Source: Cytophagales bacterium UBA2561
GTDB lineage: Bacteria; Bacteroidota; Bacteroidia; Cytophagales; Thermoflexibacteraceae
Assembly: GCA_002340355.1 (NCBI GenBank)
Contig: DDLX01000031.1
Location: 1-64,000, forward strand
Length of the DNA stretch: 64,000 bases
Direction of reading: 5' to 3'
Below the pieces are notes generated by a model. That model was given only the letters and a program-made list of their open reading frames with translations, ran no database searches and had not been told where the DNA came from. Of this stretch, positions 48,212-56,096 are shown in pieces. Position 1 is the first letter of the stretch; the number at the start of each line of letters is the position of its first letter. The position numbers were made by a program, and so were the translations under genes.

Positions 48212-48591
48212 CGTGAGAAGGAAAATTTAGGTAAAAAAACAATGACTAAAAAGTGAGTTATTGGAAACACACTTCATTTTATTATTTGATACAAATAACG
48301 AGTAATAAGACGCATTTTACGAGAAAACCTTCTATACAAATTGGGTAACAAACGATATACAAATTGATAAACAAAAAAATAATAACCTAAAAATCAAATA
48401 TTTATATTTAAAATAATCCGATTATCTATTTTGATTTTTTATTTCAGTAAAAAAACTATTTTATCTTGATTTATTTTAATGAAAGTCATGAACTCCTATT
48501 CTATCAGCTCTTTTTGGGTAGAAACTCTACTATTTGGGGTAATAGTTTTTGAACAGATAAGCAGTACATTTGGCAAAAAAATTTATGACAA
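48212..48591. other. Divergent intergenic region with candidate ansA promoter
   Basis: The region separates the receptor gene from ansA. A TACATTTG match to the -7 consensus lies at 48565-48572, 19 bp before the ansA start codon. The nearest upstream TTG is too close for the usual spacing. Nothing else is recognisable. Confidence 0.4.
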
Positions 48592-49671
48592 ATGACAACA
48601 CATTATCATGCTCCCATCCAAATCCAAACTGCAAGTGGCAGTTCGGCAGGAACATCTATTTTAGTAATTTATACAGGTGGTACAATTGGAATGGACTACG
48701 ATCCAACAGGTTCATTTTTGATTCCATTTGATTTTGAGCAAATTCTCAAGAAATTACCTGAGCTTCTACGATTTGATTTAAACTTAACGGTCTTGTCATT
48801 TTTAGAGCCAATTGATTCTTCCGATATGACTCCTCAACATTGGCTCAGTTTGGCAAAAATTATTGGTGATTTTTATGATGATTATGATGGATTTGTGATT
48901 TTACATGGTACCGATACAATGGCATATTCGGCAAGTGCATTGAGTTTTTTATTAGAGAACTTAGCTAAACCTGTCATTTTTACGGGTTCTCAATTACCAA
49001 TTGCTCGCCCCCGTACCGATGCTCGTGAGAACTTTATTTCTGCGCTCGAAATTGCTGCCACTCAAGAGGATGGAAAACCACTGATTCCTGAGGTGTGTAT
49101 TTTTTTCGATAATTTATTATTACGAGCCAATCGTACTCGAAAAGTGCAAAGTCATATTTTCACGGCATTCAAATCAGGAAATTATCCACCTCTGGCAATC
49201 ACAGGCGTAACGATTGACTATCAAACCCACGTCATCTTACCCATTCCCCAGAAATCATTAATTGTTCATCAAACATTAAATGAGGATATTTTTACCGTTC
49301 GACTTTTCCCCGGTATGAACCTAAATTATCTAGCAAGTATTATTGAGATGCCTCGCCTTCAAGGTATTGTTTTAGAATCTTATGGTTCAGGAAATGTGCC
49401 TACTGATGATCAATTTTTAGATATTTTGCAATATGCTATTGAAAAAGATATCATTATATATAATGTATCACAGTGCAATGGTGGGGCTGTCCAACAAAAT
49501 TTATACGGAGCAGGACAAAGGTTAAATGAGATAGGAGTAATTGAGGGAGCAGATAGTACTCCTGAAGCCGCTCTAACCAAATTAATGTTTATCACTGCGT
49601 TGGAAACGGATTTAGATAAACGTAAAAACTTACTTTATAAGTCATTACGAGGAGAAATCACCTCGAAGTAA
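48592..49671 (+). CDS. ansA: L-asparaginase (type I)
   Basis: The enzyme deaminates asparagine to aspartate and ammonia. The 359-residue protein has the first catalytic motif ILVIYTGGTIGMDY (residues about 24-37), and the second FVILHGTDTMAYSASALSF near 102-120. It also has FTGSQLPIARPRTDARENF near 130, and YGSGNVP near 264. No signal peptide is seen, so it is the cytoplasmic type I form. A hairpin formed by a palindromic repeat (49701-49733), followed by eight Ts, lies 30 bp past the stop and probably serves as its terminator. Confidence 0.93.
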   Translation: MTTHYHAPIQIQTASGSSAGTSILVIYTGGTIGMDYDPTGSFLIPFDFEQILKKLPELLRFDLNLTVLSFLEPIDSSDMTPQHWLSLAKIIGDFYDDYDGFVILHGTDTMAYSASALSFLLENLAKPVIFTGSQLPIARPRTDARENFISALEIAATQEDGKPLIPEVCIFFDNLLLRANRTRKVQSHIFTAFKSGNYPPLAITGVTIDYQTHVILPIPQKSLIVHQTLNEDIFTVRLFPGMNLNYLASIIEMPRLQGIVLESYGSGNVPTDDQFLDILQYAIEKDIIIYNVSQCNGGAVQQNLYGAGQRLNEIGVIEGADSTPEAALTKLMFITALETDLDKRKNLLYKSLRGEITSK

Positions 49672-49700
49672 ATGATAAATTATCAACTGTACTAGGGAAG

Positions 49701-49733
49701 TTGTTGGCTGTGTTTGTTCTTACAGCCGACAAA
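49701..49733 (+). repeat. REP-like palindromic repeat, copy b (also ansA terminator)
   Basis: The stem TTGTTGGCTGT / ACAGCCGACAA pairs with one G-U. The loop is longer than in other copies. It is followed by CTTTTTTTT, so it can act as an intrinsic terminator. It forms an inverted pair with 49842-49867. Confidence 0.75.
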
Positions 49734-49841
49734 CTTTTTTTTGGTTCTATGATCTTCTCTATATCCCTGTTCATTTTTCTAATCGATATCTTCCATTACA
49801 AAAATGGTCGGTCTTTTTTTGGATTTGGTTTTTTTGGAATA

Positions 49842-49867
49842 GTTGCCTGTGAGGATACAGGCAACAG
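49842..49867 (-). repeat. REP-like palindromic repeat, copy c
   Basis: The stem is GTTGCCTGT / ACAGGCAAC on the minus strand, with loop ATCCTC. Its second stem pair is C-G where copies a and j have G-C. Confidence 0.75.
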
Positions 49868-50060
49868 TGACAATAAATTTATTTTATCGATAAGTTAAAA
49901 AACCATTCTGTATAAATTTGTTTGCCATTCTATAATCTATTCCCTATCAGTAAATTAATAGAACTTTCGCTTGAAATTTTTTAGTATTCTGAAAAACAAT
50001 AGGTTAGTAGCAACATGATTTTGCAAATAAAATTCAATAATAGATTGATTTTCAAATTAT

Positions 50061-50489
50061 TTATCCAAAAGATTGGTATTCTTCCTCATCCAGTAGCCAA
50101 TGTCTTGCTTCTGAGAGACTACTGTAAAATCTAGTAGGCACGACCACATTCTCATCTACTAGTTGTTCATGAGATAAATTAGAGAAGAATTCTTCTGGTT
50201 CTACAAAAACATGCTTGGCATAACGAGAATGTTGTGAAAGAGGAATTGTAATATTTTGTATTATCCAGCCTTGTATTTCCACTGAAACAGTAAATTTACT
50301 ATTTCGTATATCGGTTAAGGCATATCGTGCTTGATATTTTTCTACGAAACTCTTCCACTTCAATAATAAGTTTTGGAAGTCTTCATGGTGCAATTCTTCT
50401 GTTTTGTCAGTCCAAATATCTACCATTAGGTCTCGTTCAGGGTCATAAAGAACCTTAAAGTATTGATCTTGGTACACAAAGTTCGTCAT
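50061..50489 (-). CDS. STAS/SEC14-like hypothetical protein
   Basis: The 142-residue soluble protein resembles a Bacteroidota family with a STAS or SEC14-like fold. The pattern has four parts: an early DPERDLMVDIWTD segment, then FVEKYQARYALTDIRNSKFTV, then a helix WIIQNITIPLSQ, then FFSNLSHEQLVDE and a final FYSSLSEARHWLL near the C-terminus. Members are thought to be small regulatory or signalling proteins. No function is established. It is a single gene flanked by palindromic repeats. Confidence 0.65.
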   Translation of the reverse strand: MTNFVYQDQYFKVLYDPERDLMVDIWTDKTEELHHEDFQNLLLKWKSFVEKYQARYALTDIRNSKFTVSVEIQGWIIQNITIPLSQHSRYAKHVFVEPEEFFSNLSHEQLVDENVVVPTRFYSSLSEARHWLLDEEEYQSFG

Positions 50490-50662
50490 AATTTATAAAT
50501 TTTTACGATACTAAAACTAATTATATAATTACGGAAGCTATCCACCCACAACATAACAAACTGATGTTCAGCATACCAGCCATTTACAGTTCACATTCAA
50601 AGCATACAGTGTCTTGTAGGTATACTAAATATATCAAAAAAATGTATGAATCTTCTATTTTT

Positions 50663-50695
50663 CGCTGTTGATTTGTGTCCTCACAGCTGATAAAT
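50663..50695 (+). repeat. REP-like palindromic repeat, copy d (degenerate)
   Basis: It begins CGCTGTTG and keeps TGTGTCCTCACAG, but the outer stem no longer pairs well. A partial inverted partner (CCACAGGTAACCGC) follows at 50701-50714. Confidence 0.6.
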
Positions 50696-50716
50696 CCACC
50701 CCACAGGTAACCGCTT

Positions 50717-50785
50717 TTACTTCACAATTTCCTCCAAAAGTTGCATCGCTTTTCTTACCGAATGCGTATTTTCAGCGACAAAATC
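50717..50785 (-). pseudogene. Second, diverged copy of the mfd 3' tail
   Basis: Read on the minus strand these bases give DFVAENTHSVRKAMQLLEEI then VK and a stop. The true Mfd C-terminus is FVAENVPSVRKAMELLEEII then K. The DNA flanks also match: a repeat end (ACAGGTAA) lies just past the stop in both. The copy ends 7 bp from xisI and marks the far edge of the accessory pocket. Confidence 0.8.
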
Positions 50786-50792
50786 ATGAATT

Positions 50793-51113
50793 TTATTTCA
50801 TAATTAGTTCTCTCATCTGAGGAGAATAAAAAACAGGAATTATCTCATTTTTGGGTATTCCTTTTTCAATGAGCATTTCGCCAATCCCCAAATCAGTATT
50901 ATCACATCGTAACCAAATGATGCCATCTTTTTTCAACTCCAGATGTACCACAGGATGATAAAATCGTTTACTTTCTGCCCAACCATCAGACATCAATATA
51001 TATTGTCCACGTTCAGCATCAATACTTAATATAGACTCCATATCAATATCATTATCAATGATTTGACTAATTTCAAGTAAGATTTGTTCTATAATTTGAT
51101 TTCGGGAATCCAT
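50793..51113 (-). CDS. xisI: XisI family protein
   Basis: XisI was first described as one of the factors controlling excision of the fdxN element in cyanobacteria. Its biochemical role is unknown. This 106-residue protein matches the family in full. Near the N-terminus it has IIEQILLEISQI. The core is DAERGQYILMSDGWAESKR followed by VVHLELKKDGIIWLRCDNTDLGIGEMLIEKGIPK, and the end is IIPVFYSPQMREL. Its start overlaps the end of the XisH remnant by 25 bases, the usual coupled arrangement of the pair. No excision element is recognisable here, so a toxin-antitoxin or defence function is an alternative. Confidence 0.85.
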   Translation of the reverse strand: MDSRNQIIEQILLEISQIIDNDIDMESILSIDAERGQYILMSDGWAESKRFYHPVVHLELKKDGIIWLRCDNTDLGIGEMLIEKGIPKNEIIPVFYSPQMRELIMK

Positions 51114-51244
51114 TGTTTGATGATGGTTTGCGTGGAATTAAAAATCAAATAATTTAAGTTCAGTTCATCTAAAAACTCGGCTAATAAATCATCGCTTCGT
51201 AAAAGTGCATAGCTTTCATCGGGCATTGCTAAATATAACACTAT
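51089..51244 (-). pseudogene. xisH: Truncated XisH (C-terminal remnant)
   Basis: The last 51 codons match the XisH C-terminus: LYLAMPDESYALL, then NLNYLIFNSTQTIIKQWIPEI. XisH is normally about 135-140 residues, with a nuclease-like (PD-D/ExK-related) N-terminal part. Here everything before IVLYLAMP is replaced by palindromic repeat e, so the catalytic part is gone. An ATG inside the repeat (51289) could still start a 66-residue product. Confidence 0.75.
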
Positions 51245-51276
51245 TGCTGTTGGTTGTGTCCCCATAGCCGACAAAT
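51245..51276 (+). repeat. REP-like palindromic repeat, copy e
   Basis: It begins TGCTGTTGGTTGTG, with loop TCCC and second arm CATAGCCGAC. The stem pairs through two G-U wobbles. It forms the exact breakpoint of the XisH remnant and an inverted pair with copy f. Confidence 0.75.
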
Positions 51277-51323
51277 TACATGACAACAAATCTAAAAAAT
51301 TATCTTTTAAATTGGTTAGGTAG

Positions 51324-51350
51324 TTGCCTGTGGGGACACAGGCAACAGCG
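51324..51350 (-). repeat. REP-like palindromic repeat, copy f
   Basis: The stem TTGCCTGTG / CACAGGCAA pairs perfectly, with loop TCCC. It begins CGCTGTTG on the minus strand and lies 47 bp from copy e. Confidence 0.8.
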
Positions 51351-51371
51351 AATAATCATCAGGTAATAAAA

Positions 51372-52250
51372 CTACTTCAGCAAATCATCAATGTTAGCAC
51401 AATAATCTTCGATTTTTTGCAATTGTAAATTAATTGTATAAATATCTTCACTGTACAGTTGCAAGTTTTGATTTAAACATTCCAAAATGAACATAATACT
51501 TTTTTGCATTTGCTTTGGATAATTTGAGTCAAATTTTTGACCTGAAAAAATAATAGGCTCATTATGTGCAATACGATTTCTAAATTTTCTTATACTGTCA
51601 AGTTTTTCATATATGGGTTTCCTTTGAATTCTTATGTTTGAACTTCCTAATCTGGATTCTTTATTTTGAAATATGTTTATCAAGTCTCCTTTAAGAAATT
51701 TATAAGGTTCAGGTTCAAAAAAAGTTCTCCAAAAACCAAAATTCATTTGAGTTATCAATACATGTTGTTTGATACGAATACCCTCATTATATTTAATGTG
51801 GTTTAGTTTACCTTTTATTAGAGCTTCTTGTTGTTTATAACTCTTTTGCTTAAATGTTTGGTCATTTCTGTACTTTCGCTTCAAAAAGTGTTCTATATTT
51901 TTTGCAATTTTGTTATCTATCTTCCTCCTTGCGTTTTCTATGTTGTACACAAGGTAGTTAAAGTCTGATTTACGAATTACTTTTGCGTTAATTGCGACTT
52001 GAATATCAAATCTGAGTTGTTCAATCCAATTATCCTCTTTATGAAGTTTATAGTTTTGACTCATTCTCAAATCAATAGCGTTTCTTAAAGCTACTTCCAA
52101 CATAGAAATTATTGGTAAAAATGCGGCACTAAGCCGTAAATTCATTTGATACAAGATAAGAGCTTTATGCTTATTATTTTTACAATAATCCAAATATGGA
52201 TTTAGTCTTTCACCCGAAATAAAAGGTTTAATATCATCAAAGTTTCTCAT
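51372..52250 (-). CDS. Abi-like (abortive infection) protein with HEPN-type motif
   Basis: The 292-residue protein matches the Abi-like (Abi_2/AbiD/F type) family. It has an N-terminal ISGERLNPYLDYCKNN and SMLEVALRNAIDLRM near residue 50. The FGFWRTFFEP block is near 175, and the C-terminal RNRIAHNEPI is near 221-230. The Arg-Asn-x3-His motif is the HEPN ribonuclease signature, and in known members such proteins stop phage spread by cutting RNA. No partner gene is encoded next to it. It lies in an accessory pocket after mfd, between two inverted pairs of palindromic repeats. Confidence 0.82.
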   Translation of the reverse strand: MRNFDDIKPFISGERLNPYLDYCKNNKHKALILYQMNLRLSAAFLPIISMLEVALRNAIDLRMSQNYKLHKEDNWIEQLRFDIQVAINAKVIRKSDFNYLVYNIENARRKIDNKIAKNIEHFLKRKYRNDQTFKQKSYKQQEALIKGKLNHIKYNEGIRIKQHVLITQMNFGFWRTFFEPEPYKFLKGDLINIFQNKESRLGSSNIRIQRKPIYEKLDSIRKFRNRIAHNEPIIFSGQKFDSNYPKQMQKSIMFILECLNQNLQLYSEDIYTINLQLQKIEDYCANIDDLLK

Positions 52251-52337
52251 TTTTTCGTAACTTTACTTTTGTAAACTGCGATAAATCCTCTTCCTTTTGG
52301 TAATGAAATCGTATGAAAGAAGATAATTTTAACTATT

Positions 52338-52363
52338 GGGCTATCCTATTTTTAGGGTAGCCC
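52338..52363 (+). terminator. Orphan plus-strand terminator
   Basis: Arms GGGCTATCCTA (52338-52348) and TAGGGTAGCCC (52353-52363) pair with a single mismatch or wobble and are followed by TTTTTAT on the plus strand only. No plus-strand gene lies upstream; the nearest gene starts on the minus strand at 52250. Confidence 0.6.
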
Positions 52364-52371
52364 TTTTTATA

Positions 52372-52403
52372 TGCTGTTGGCTGTGTCCCCACAACCGACA
52401 AAT
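52372..52403 (+). repeat. REP-like palindromic repeat, copy g
   Basis: It begins TGCTGTTGGCTGTG, with loop TCCC and second arm CACAACCGACA, giving one C-A mismatch (a G-U when read on the other strand). It forms an inverted pair with copy h. Confidence 0.75.
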
Positions 52404-52482
52404 TCCCCTCACAAAAAATCAAATTATTTTCAAATACAAAAAAAACATAAATTGTTAGTAATCAAATAGTTAAATATTGATT

Positions 52483-52511
52483 AATTGCCTGTGGGGACAC
52501 AGGTAATAGCG
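52483..52511 (-). repeat. REP-like palindromic repeat, copy h
   Basis: Read on the minus strand it begins CGCTATTACCTGTG, with loop TCCC and arm CACAGGCAATT. It lies 7 bp past the mfd stop codon and is the repeat whose end is also found beside the second mfd tail at 50701-50714. Confidence 0.75.
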
Positions 52512-52517
52512 GTTATT

Positions 52518-55500
52518 TTATTTAATAATCTCTTCCAAAAGCTCCATCGCTTTCCTGACCGAAGGAACATTTTCAGCGACAAAAATCAACCGTTTTTTAG
52601 TTTCTTTGAAACGTCCTTTATTTGGGTTTTGAGCCAAAAACTGTAAAACTTTTCCGAATCTATCCGACTGAAAATAAGCATCATTTCCCTCCGAAGGCAA
52701 AAAATAACCTTTTAACGTATCATTTTTGAGCATCAGTTTTTCAAAACCAATTTTTTCGGCTTTCCAACGCAATTGCACGGTTTTCAAAAGAGATTCTACT
52801 TGGTGTGGCAACGTCCCAAAACGGTCATTTAACTTTGTCCGAAATTCATTTAATTCATCTTTATTTTTGAGTTTATCGGCTTGAGAATACAAACGCAATC
52901 GTTCGGAAATATTCTGAACGTAGGTTTCAGGAATCAAAATCTCAAGGTCAGTTTCGATACTACACTCAATTTTGATTTCTTGTTTTTGTTCAATTTTAAT
53001 TCCCTTTGTAAATAAATCTTTAAACTCCGATTGCTTCAATTCTTCAACGGCTTCATCCAAAATTTTATGATACATATCGAAGCCCAAATCATTGATAAAT
53101 CCGCTTTGCTCACCACCCAATAAATTGCCTGCTCCCCGAATATCCAAGTCCCGCATTGCTACCTTAAAACCATCACCCAAATCCGAAAATTCTTCCAAAG
53201 CATTGAGGCGTTTTCGGGCATCTGCCGAGAGTCCTTCCATCGCAGGAATGAGCAAATAACAAAAAGCCTTTCGATTGGAACGCCCCACTCGACCCCGCAT
53301 TTGGTGCAAATCCGAAAGCCCAAACATATGAGCCTGATTAATAATAATCGTATTTGCATTCGGAATGTCCAAACCAGACTCTACGATATTGGTCGAAACT
53401 AAAACATCATATTCGCCTTCCATAAATTTGAGCATGATATTTTCCAACTTTTTGCCCTCCATTTGACCGTGAGCATACGCTATTCGTGCATCAGGGACAA
53501 GTCGAAGAACAATATTGGCAATAGCTTCAATATCTTTAATACGATTATGGACGAAAAAAACTTGTCCACCTCGTTGAACTTCAAAACTAACCGCATCCCG
53601 AATAATTTCCTCTTGAAACTTATGGATTTCGGTCGTAACTGGCTGACGATTAGGAGGTGGTGTAGCAATTACCGATAAATCTCGTGCGCCAATCAATGAA
53701 AAATGAAGGGTTCGAGGAATCGGAGTAGCCGTCAAAGTGAGGGTATCAACATTTACACACATTTCTCGTAATTTTTCTTTGGTACGAACACCAAATTTTT
53801 GTTCTTCATCAATCACAACTAATCCCAAATCTTTGAATTGTACATTTTTGCTTGTCAATTTGTGTGTTCCAATCAAAATATCAACTTCTCCTTTTTTCAA
53901 TTTTTCCTGTACAATTCGGGTTTCTTTAGCTGTTCGAAAACGATTTAAATAATCGACTGTACAAGGTAATTCTTTCAAACGATTCGAGAAGGTTTTGAAA
54001 TGTTGCATCGCCAAAATAGTAGTTGGTACTAAAACGGCTACTTGTTTACTATCGGCAACAGCTTTGAAAGCAGCACGAATTGCAATTTCTGTTTTGCCAA
54101 ATCCAACATCACCACAAACTAATCTGTCCATTGGTGAATTATTTTCCATATCTTCTTTAACATCTTGTGTAGCAGTAGCTTGGTCAGGAGTATCTTCATA
54201 AATAAAAGAAGATTCTAACTCCGCTTGAAGGTAGGAATCTTTCGAAAATCGGAAGCCTTCTACTTCCTTTCGTTGTGCATAAAATCGAATGAGCTTTTTA
54301 GCAATATCTTTGACTTTCCGTTTAACGGTTTTTTTCTTCTTTTCCCACTCTGGCGAACCTAATTTATTGAGAGCAGGTTTTGAACCATCTTTTCCTGAAT
54401 ATTTGGCAATTTTATGGAGGGAATGAATTCCAACATAAAGTAAATCATCATCCCGATAAACTAAACGAACTGATTCTTGTTCTTTCCCATTTATATCTAA
54501 TTTTTCGAGTCCTGCAAATCGACCTACTCCATAATCGACATGAGTTACAAAATCCCCAACCTGTAAACTTCGTAATTCTTTGAGGGTAAGGGCTTTAGTT
54601 TTGGAATATTTTTCTTTGGTTCGATACCGATGAAATCGCTCAAAAAATTGGTGGTCGGTATAACAACAAACTTTCAGATTTTCGTCATAAAATCCTGCGT
54701 GAAGTGAAATATTCAGAGGTTCAAACTCCACAAACGTATCAATTTCCTCAAAAATGGTGGCTAATCGTTCGAGTTGTTTGGGTGCTTCGGCAGTAATGAA
54801 GTTTTGAAAATGTTGTTCTTGTTTGGTTGCCAAATTCTTAGAAAAAAGATGAAAATCTTTATTAAATGAAGGTTGAGGTTTCACGGAAAAATTATATTGT
54901 GATACACCTTTTTTATCACTTGAAAATATCTTCCCAAACTCAATTGTAACAAAATTTTGAAGCAAATTTTCAAAGTCATTTTGAGTCTCAAAAAGGTCTT
55001 CAGGTGACTTGACTACTTGCGTATCACTTTGTCCAACTAAGACCTCAAAATTTTCGGTAGCTGTCTCAAAATATTTACCGATTATATTGATTGTCTGATT
55101 TTTATCCTTAAACCAAATTTTAGTGTATTTCGGCAAAAATTGCAAGAATGATTCTCGAACTTCATGCAAAAGTTTGGTCTGAACATTCGGAATAATTGAA
55201 ACTTTTTCTTTGCTGTCAATAGAAAGTTGATTTACAGGGTCAAATGTCCGAATACTTTCGATTTCATCTCCGAAAAGTTCAATTCGATAAGGCAAATCAT
55301 TGGCATAAGAAAAAACATCAATAATTCCACCCCGAACCGCAAATTGTCCCGCTTCATAAACAAAATCAGTACGTTCAAAATCGTATTCAGTCAGAAATTC
55401 ACAAATAAAATCTATTCCGTATTCTTCACCAACTTCAATCCCAAAAGTATTCTCCATCAATGACCTTTTATTGATAACTTTTTCGGTCAAAGCATCAGGA

Positions 55501-55886
55501 TAAGTTATAATTAATTCTCCTTTTTGTCTGATTCGAGATTCTTCATTTACCCGATTAAGAACTTCGGCACGTTGCAAAATATTGGCATTTTCCGTAACCT
55601 CAAATTGATAGGGACGTTTGTAAGAAGTTGGAAAAAAGAAGATTTCTCGGTCAGGCAAAAGACTCTGTAAATCATTGTGAAAATAGGCGGCTTCCTCTCG
55701 GTCATGTAGGACAAAAACATGATGATTTTGATGCAATTGCCAAACGGCTGAGGCGGTAATTGCATCCGAACTGCCTACCAATCCCTTGAGGTGAATGGGG
55801 TGTGGTTTTTTGGAGTTGATGGCTTCCGCTACGGTCTGAATGAATGAATCTTCGGTATAAAGTCGGAGAAAATCTTGTACCTTCAA
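52518..55886 (-). CDS. mfd: Transcription-repair coupling factor Mfd
   Basis: Mfd removes RNA polymerase stalled at DNA damage and recruits UvrA. The 1,122-residue protein has a UvrB-like N-terminal region (GSSDAITASAVWQL and later FFPTSYKRPYQFE). The RNA-polymerase-interacting domain starts LQVGDFVTHVDYGVGRFAGLE near residue 440. The SF2 helicase motifs are GDVGFGKTEIAIRAAF (Walker A), LVVIDEEQKFG (DEEQ), LTATPIPRTLH and QMRGRVGRS. The C-terminal TRCF domain ends ENVPSVRKAMELLEEIIK. Length is normal. A second copy of the tail lies 1.8 kb downstream. It is divergent from queA. Confidence 0.96.
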   Translation of the reverse strand: MKVQDFLRLYTEDSFIQTVAEAINSKKPHPIHLKGLVGSSDAITASAVWQLHQNHHVFVLHDREEAAYFHNDLQSLLPDREIFFFPTSYKRPYQFEVTENANILQRAEVLNRVNEESRIRQKGELIITYPDALTEKVINKRSLMENTFGIEVGEEYGIDFICEFLTEYDFERTDFVYEAGQFAVRGGIIDVFSYANDLPYRIELFGDEIESIRTFDPVNQLSIDSKEKVSIIPNVQTKLLHEVRESFLQFLPKYTKIWFKDKNQTINIIGKYFETATENFEVLVGQSDTQVVKSPEDLFETQNDFENLLQNFVTIEFGKIFSSDKKGVSQYNFSVKPQPSFNKDFHLFSKNLATKQEQHFQNFITAEAPKQLERLATIFEEIDTFVEFEPLNISLHAGFYDENLKVCCYTDHQFFERFHRYRTKEKYSKTKALTLKELRSLQVGDFVTHVDYGVGRFAGLEKLDINGKEQESVRLVYRDDDLLYVGIHSLHKIAKYSGKDGSKPALNKLGSPEWEKKKKTVKRKVKDIAKKLIRFYAQRKEVEGFRFSKDSYLQAELESSFIYEDTPDQATATQDVKEDMENNSPMDRLVCGDVGFGKTEIAIRAAFKAVADSKQVAVLVPTTILAMQHFKTFSNRLKELPCTVDYLNRFRTAKETRIVQEKLKKGEVDILIGTHKLTSKNVQFKDLGLVVIDEEQKFGVRTKEKLREMCVNVDTLTLTATPIPRTLHFSLIGARDLSVIATPPPNRQPVTTEIHKFQEEIIRDAVSFEVQRGGQVFFVHNRIKDIEAIANIVLRLVPDARIAYAHGQMEGKKLENIMLKFMEGEYDVLVSTNIVESGLDIPNANTIIINQAHMFGLSDLHQMRGRVGRSNRKAFCYLLIPAMEGLSADARKRLNALEEFSDLGDGFKVAMRDLDIRGAGNLLGGEQSGFINDLGFDMYHKILDEAVEELKQSEFKDLFTKGIKIEQKQEIKIECSIETDLEILIPETYVQNISERLRLYSQADKLKNKDELNEFRTKLNDRFGTLPHQVESLLKTVQLRWKAEKIGFEKLMLKNDTLKGYFLPSEGNDAYFQSDRFGKVLQFLAQNPNKGRFKETKKRLIFVAENVPSVRKAMELLEEIIK

Positions 55887-56037
55887 AATTCGGTTCGGTT
55901 TGAAGTGTTCTTGGAAAAATACAATTTAGATTGTGGAGTTTTGGAACTTCACTCAAAGTAAAGTTAAATAAAATCGGACGAAAACAAAAGTTTAAAATTG
56001 GAGTGTAGAAATTACATGACCAAAACTAAAAAATTCA

Positions 56038-56064
56038 TTGACAATCAATAATTTGCTAAGTTTG
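56038..56064 (+). promoter_or_regulatory. Candidate queA promoter
   Basis: A -33 TTG (56038-56040) and a -7 TAAGTTTG (56057-56064) are 16 bp apart, just under the usual 17-23. The implied transcript start is about 25 bp before the queA ATG. Confidence 0.42.
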
Positions 56065-56096
56065 TCTTTTATAGTTCAAAGTATTATTGCGTAGTA

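Noticed and set aside
49701..49898. 65-codon plus-strand open frame after ansA
   Set aside because: Its first codons lie in palindromic repeat b and its last in copy c. It encodes a generic hydrophobic peptide.
51245..51289. N-terminal 15 codons of the XisH frame as genuine coding sequence
   Set aside because: They are palindromic repeat e read through. XisH similarity begins only at IVLYLAMP.
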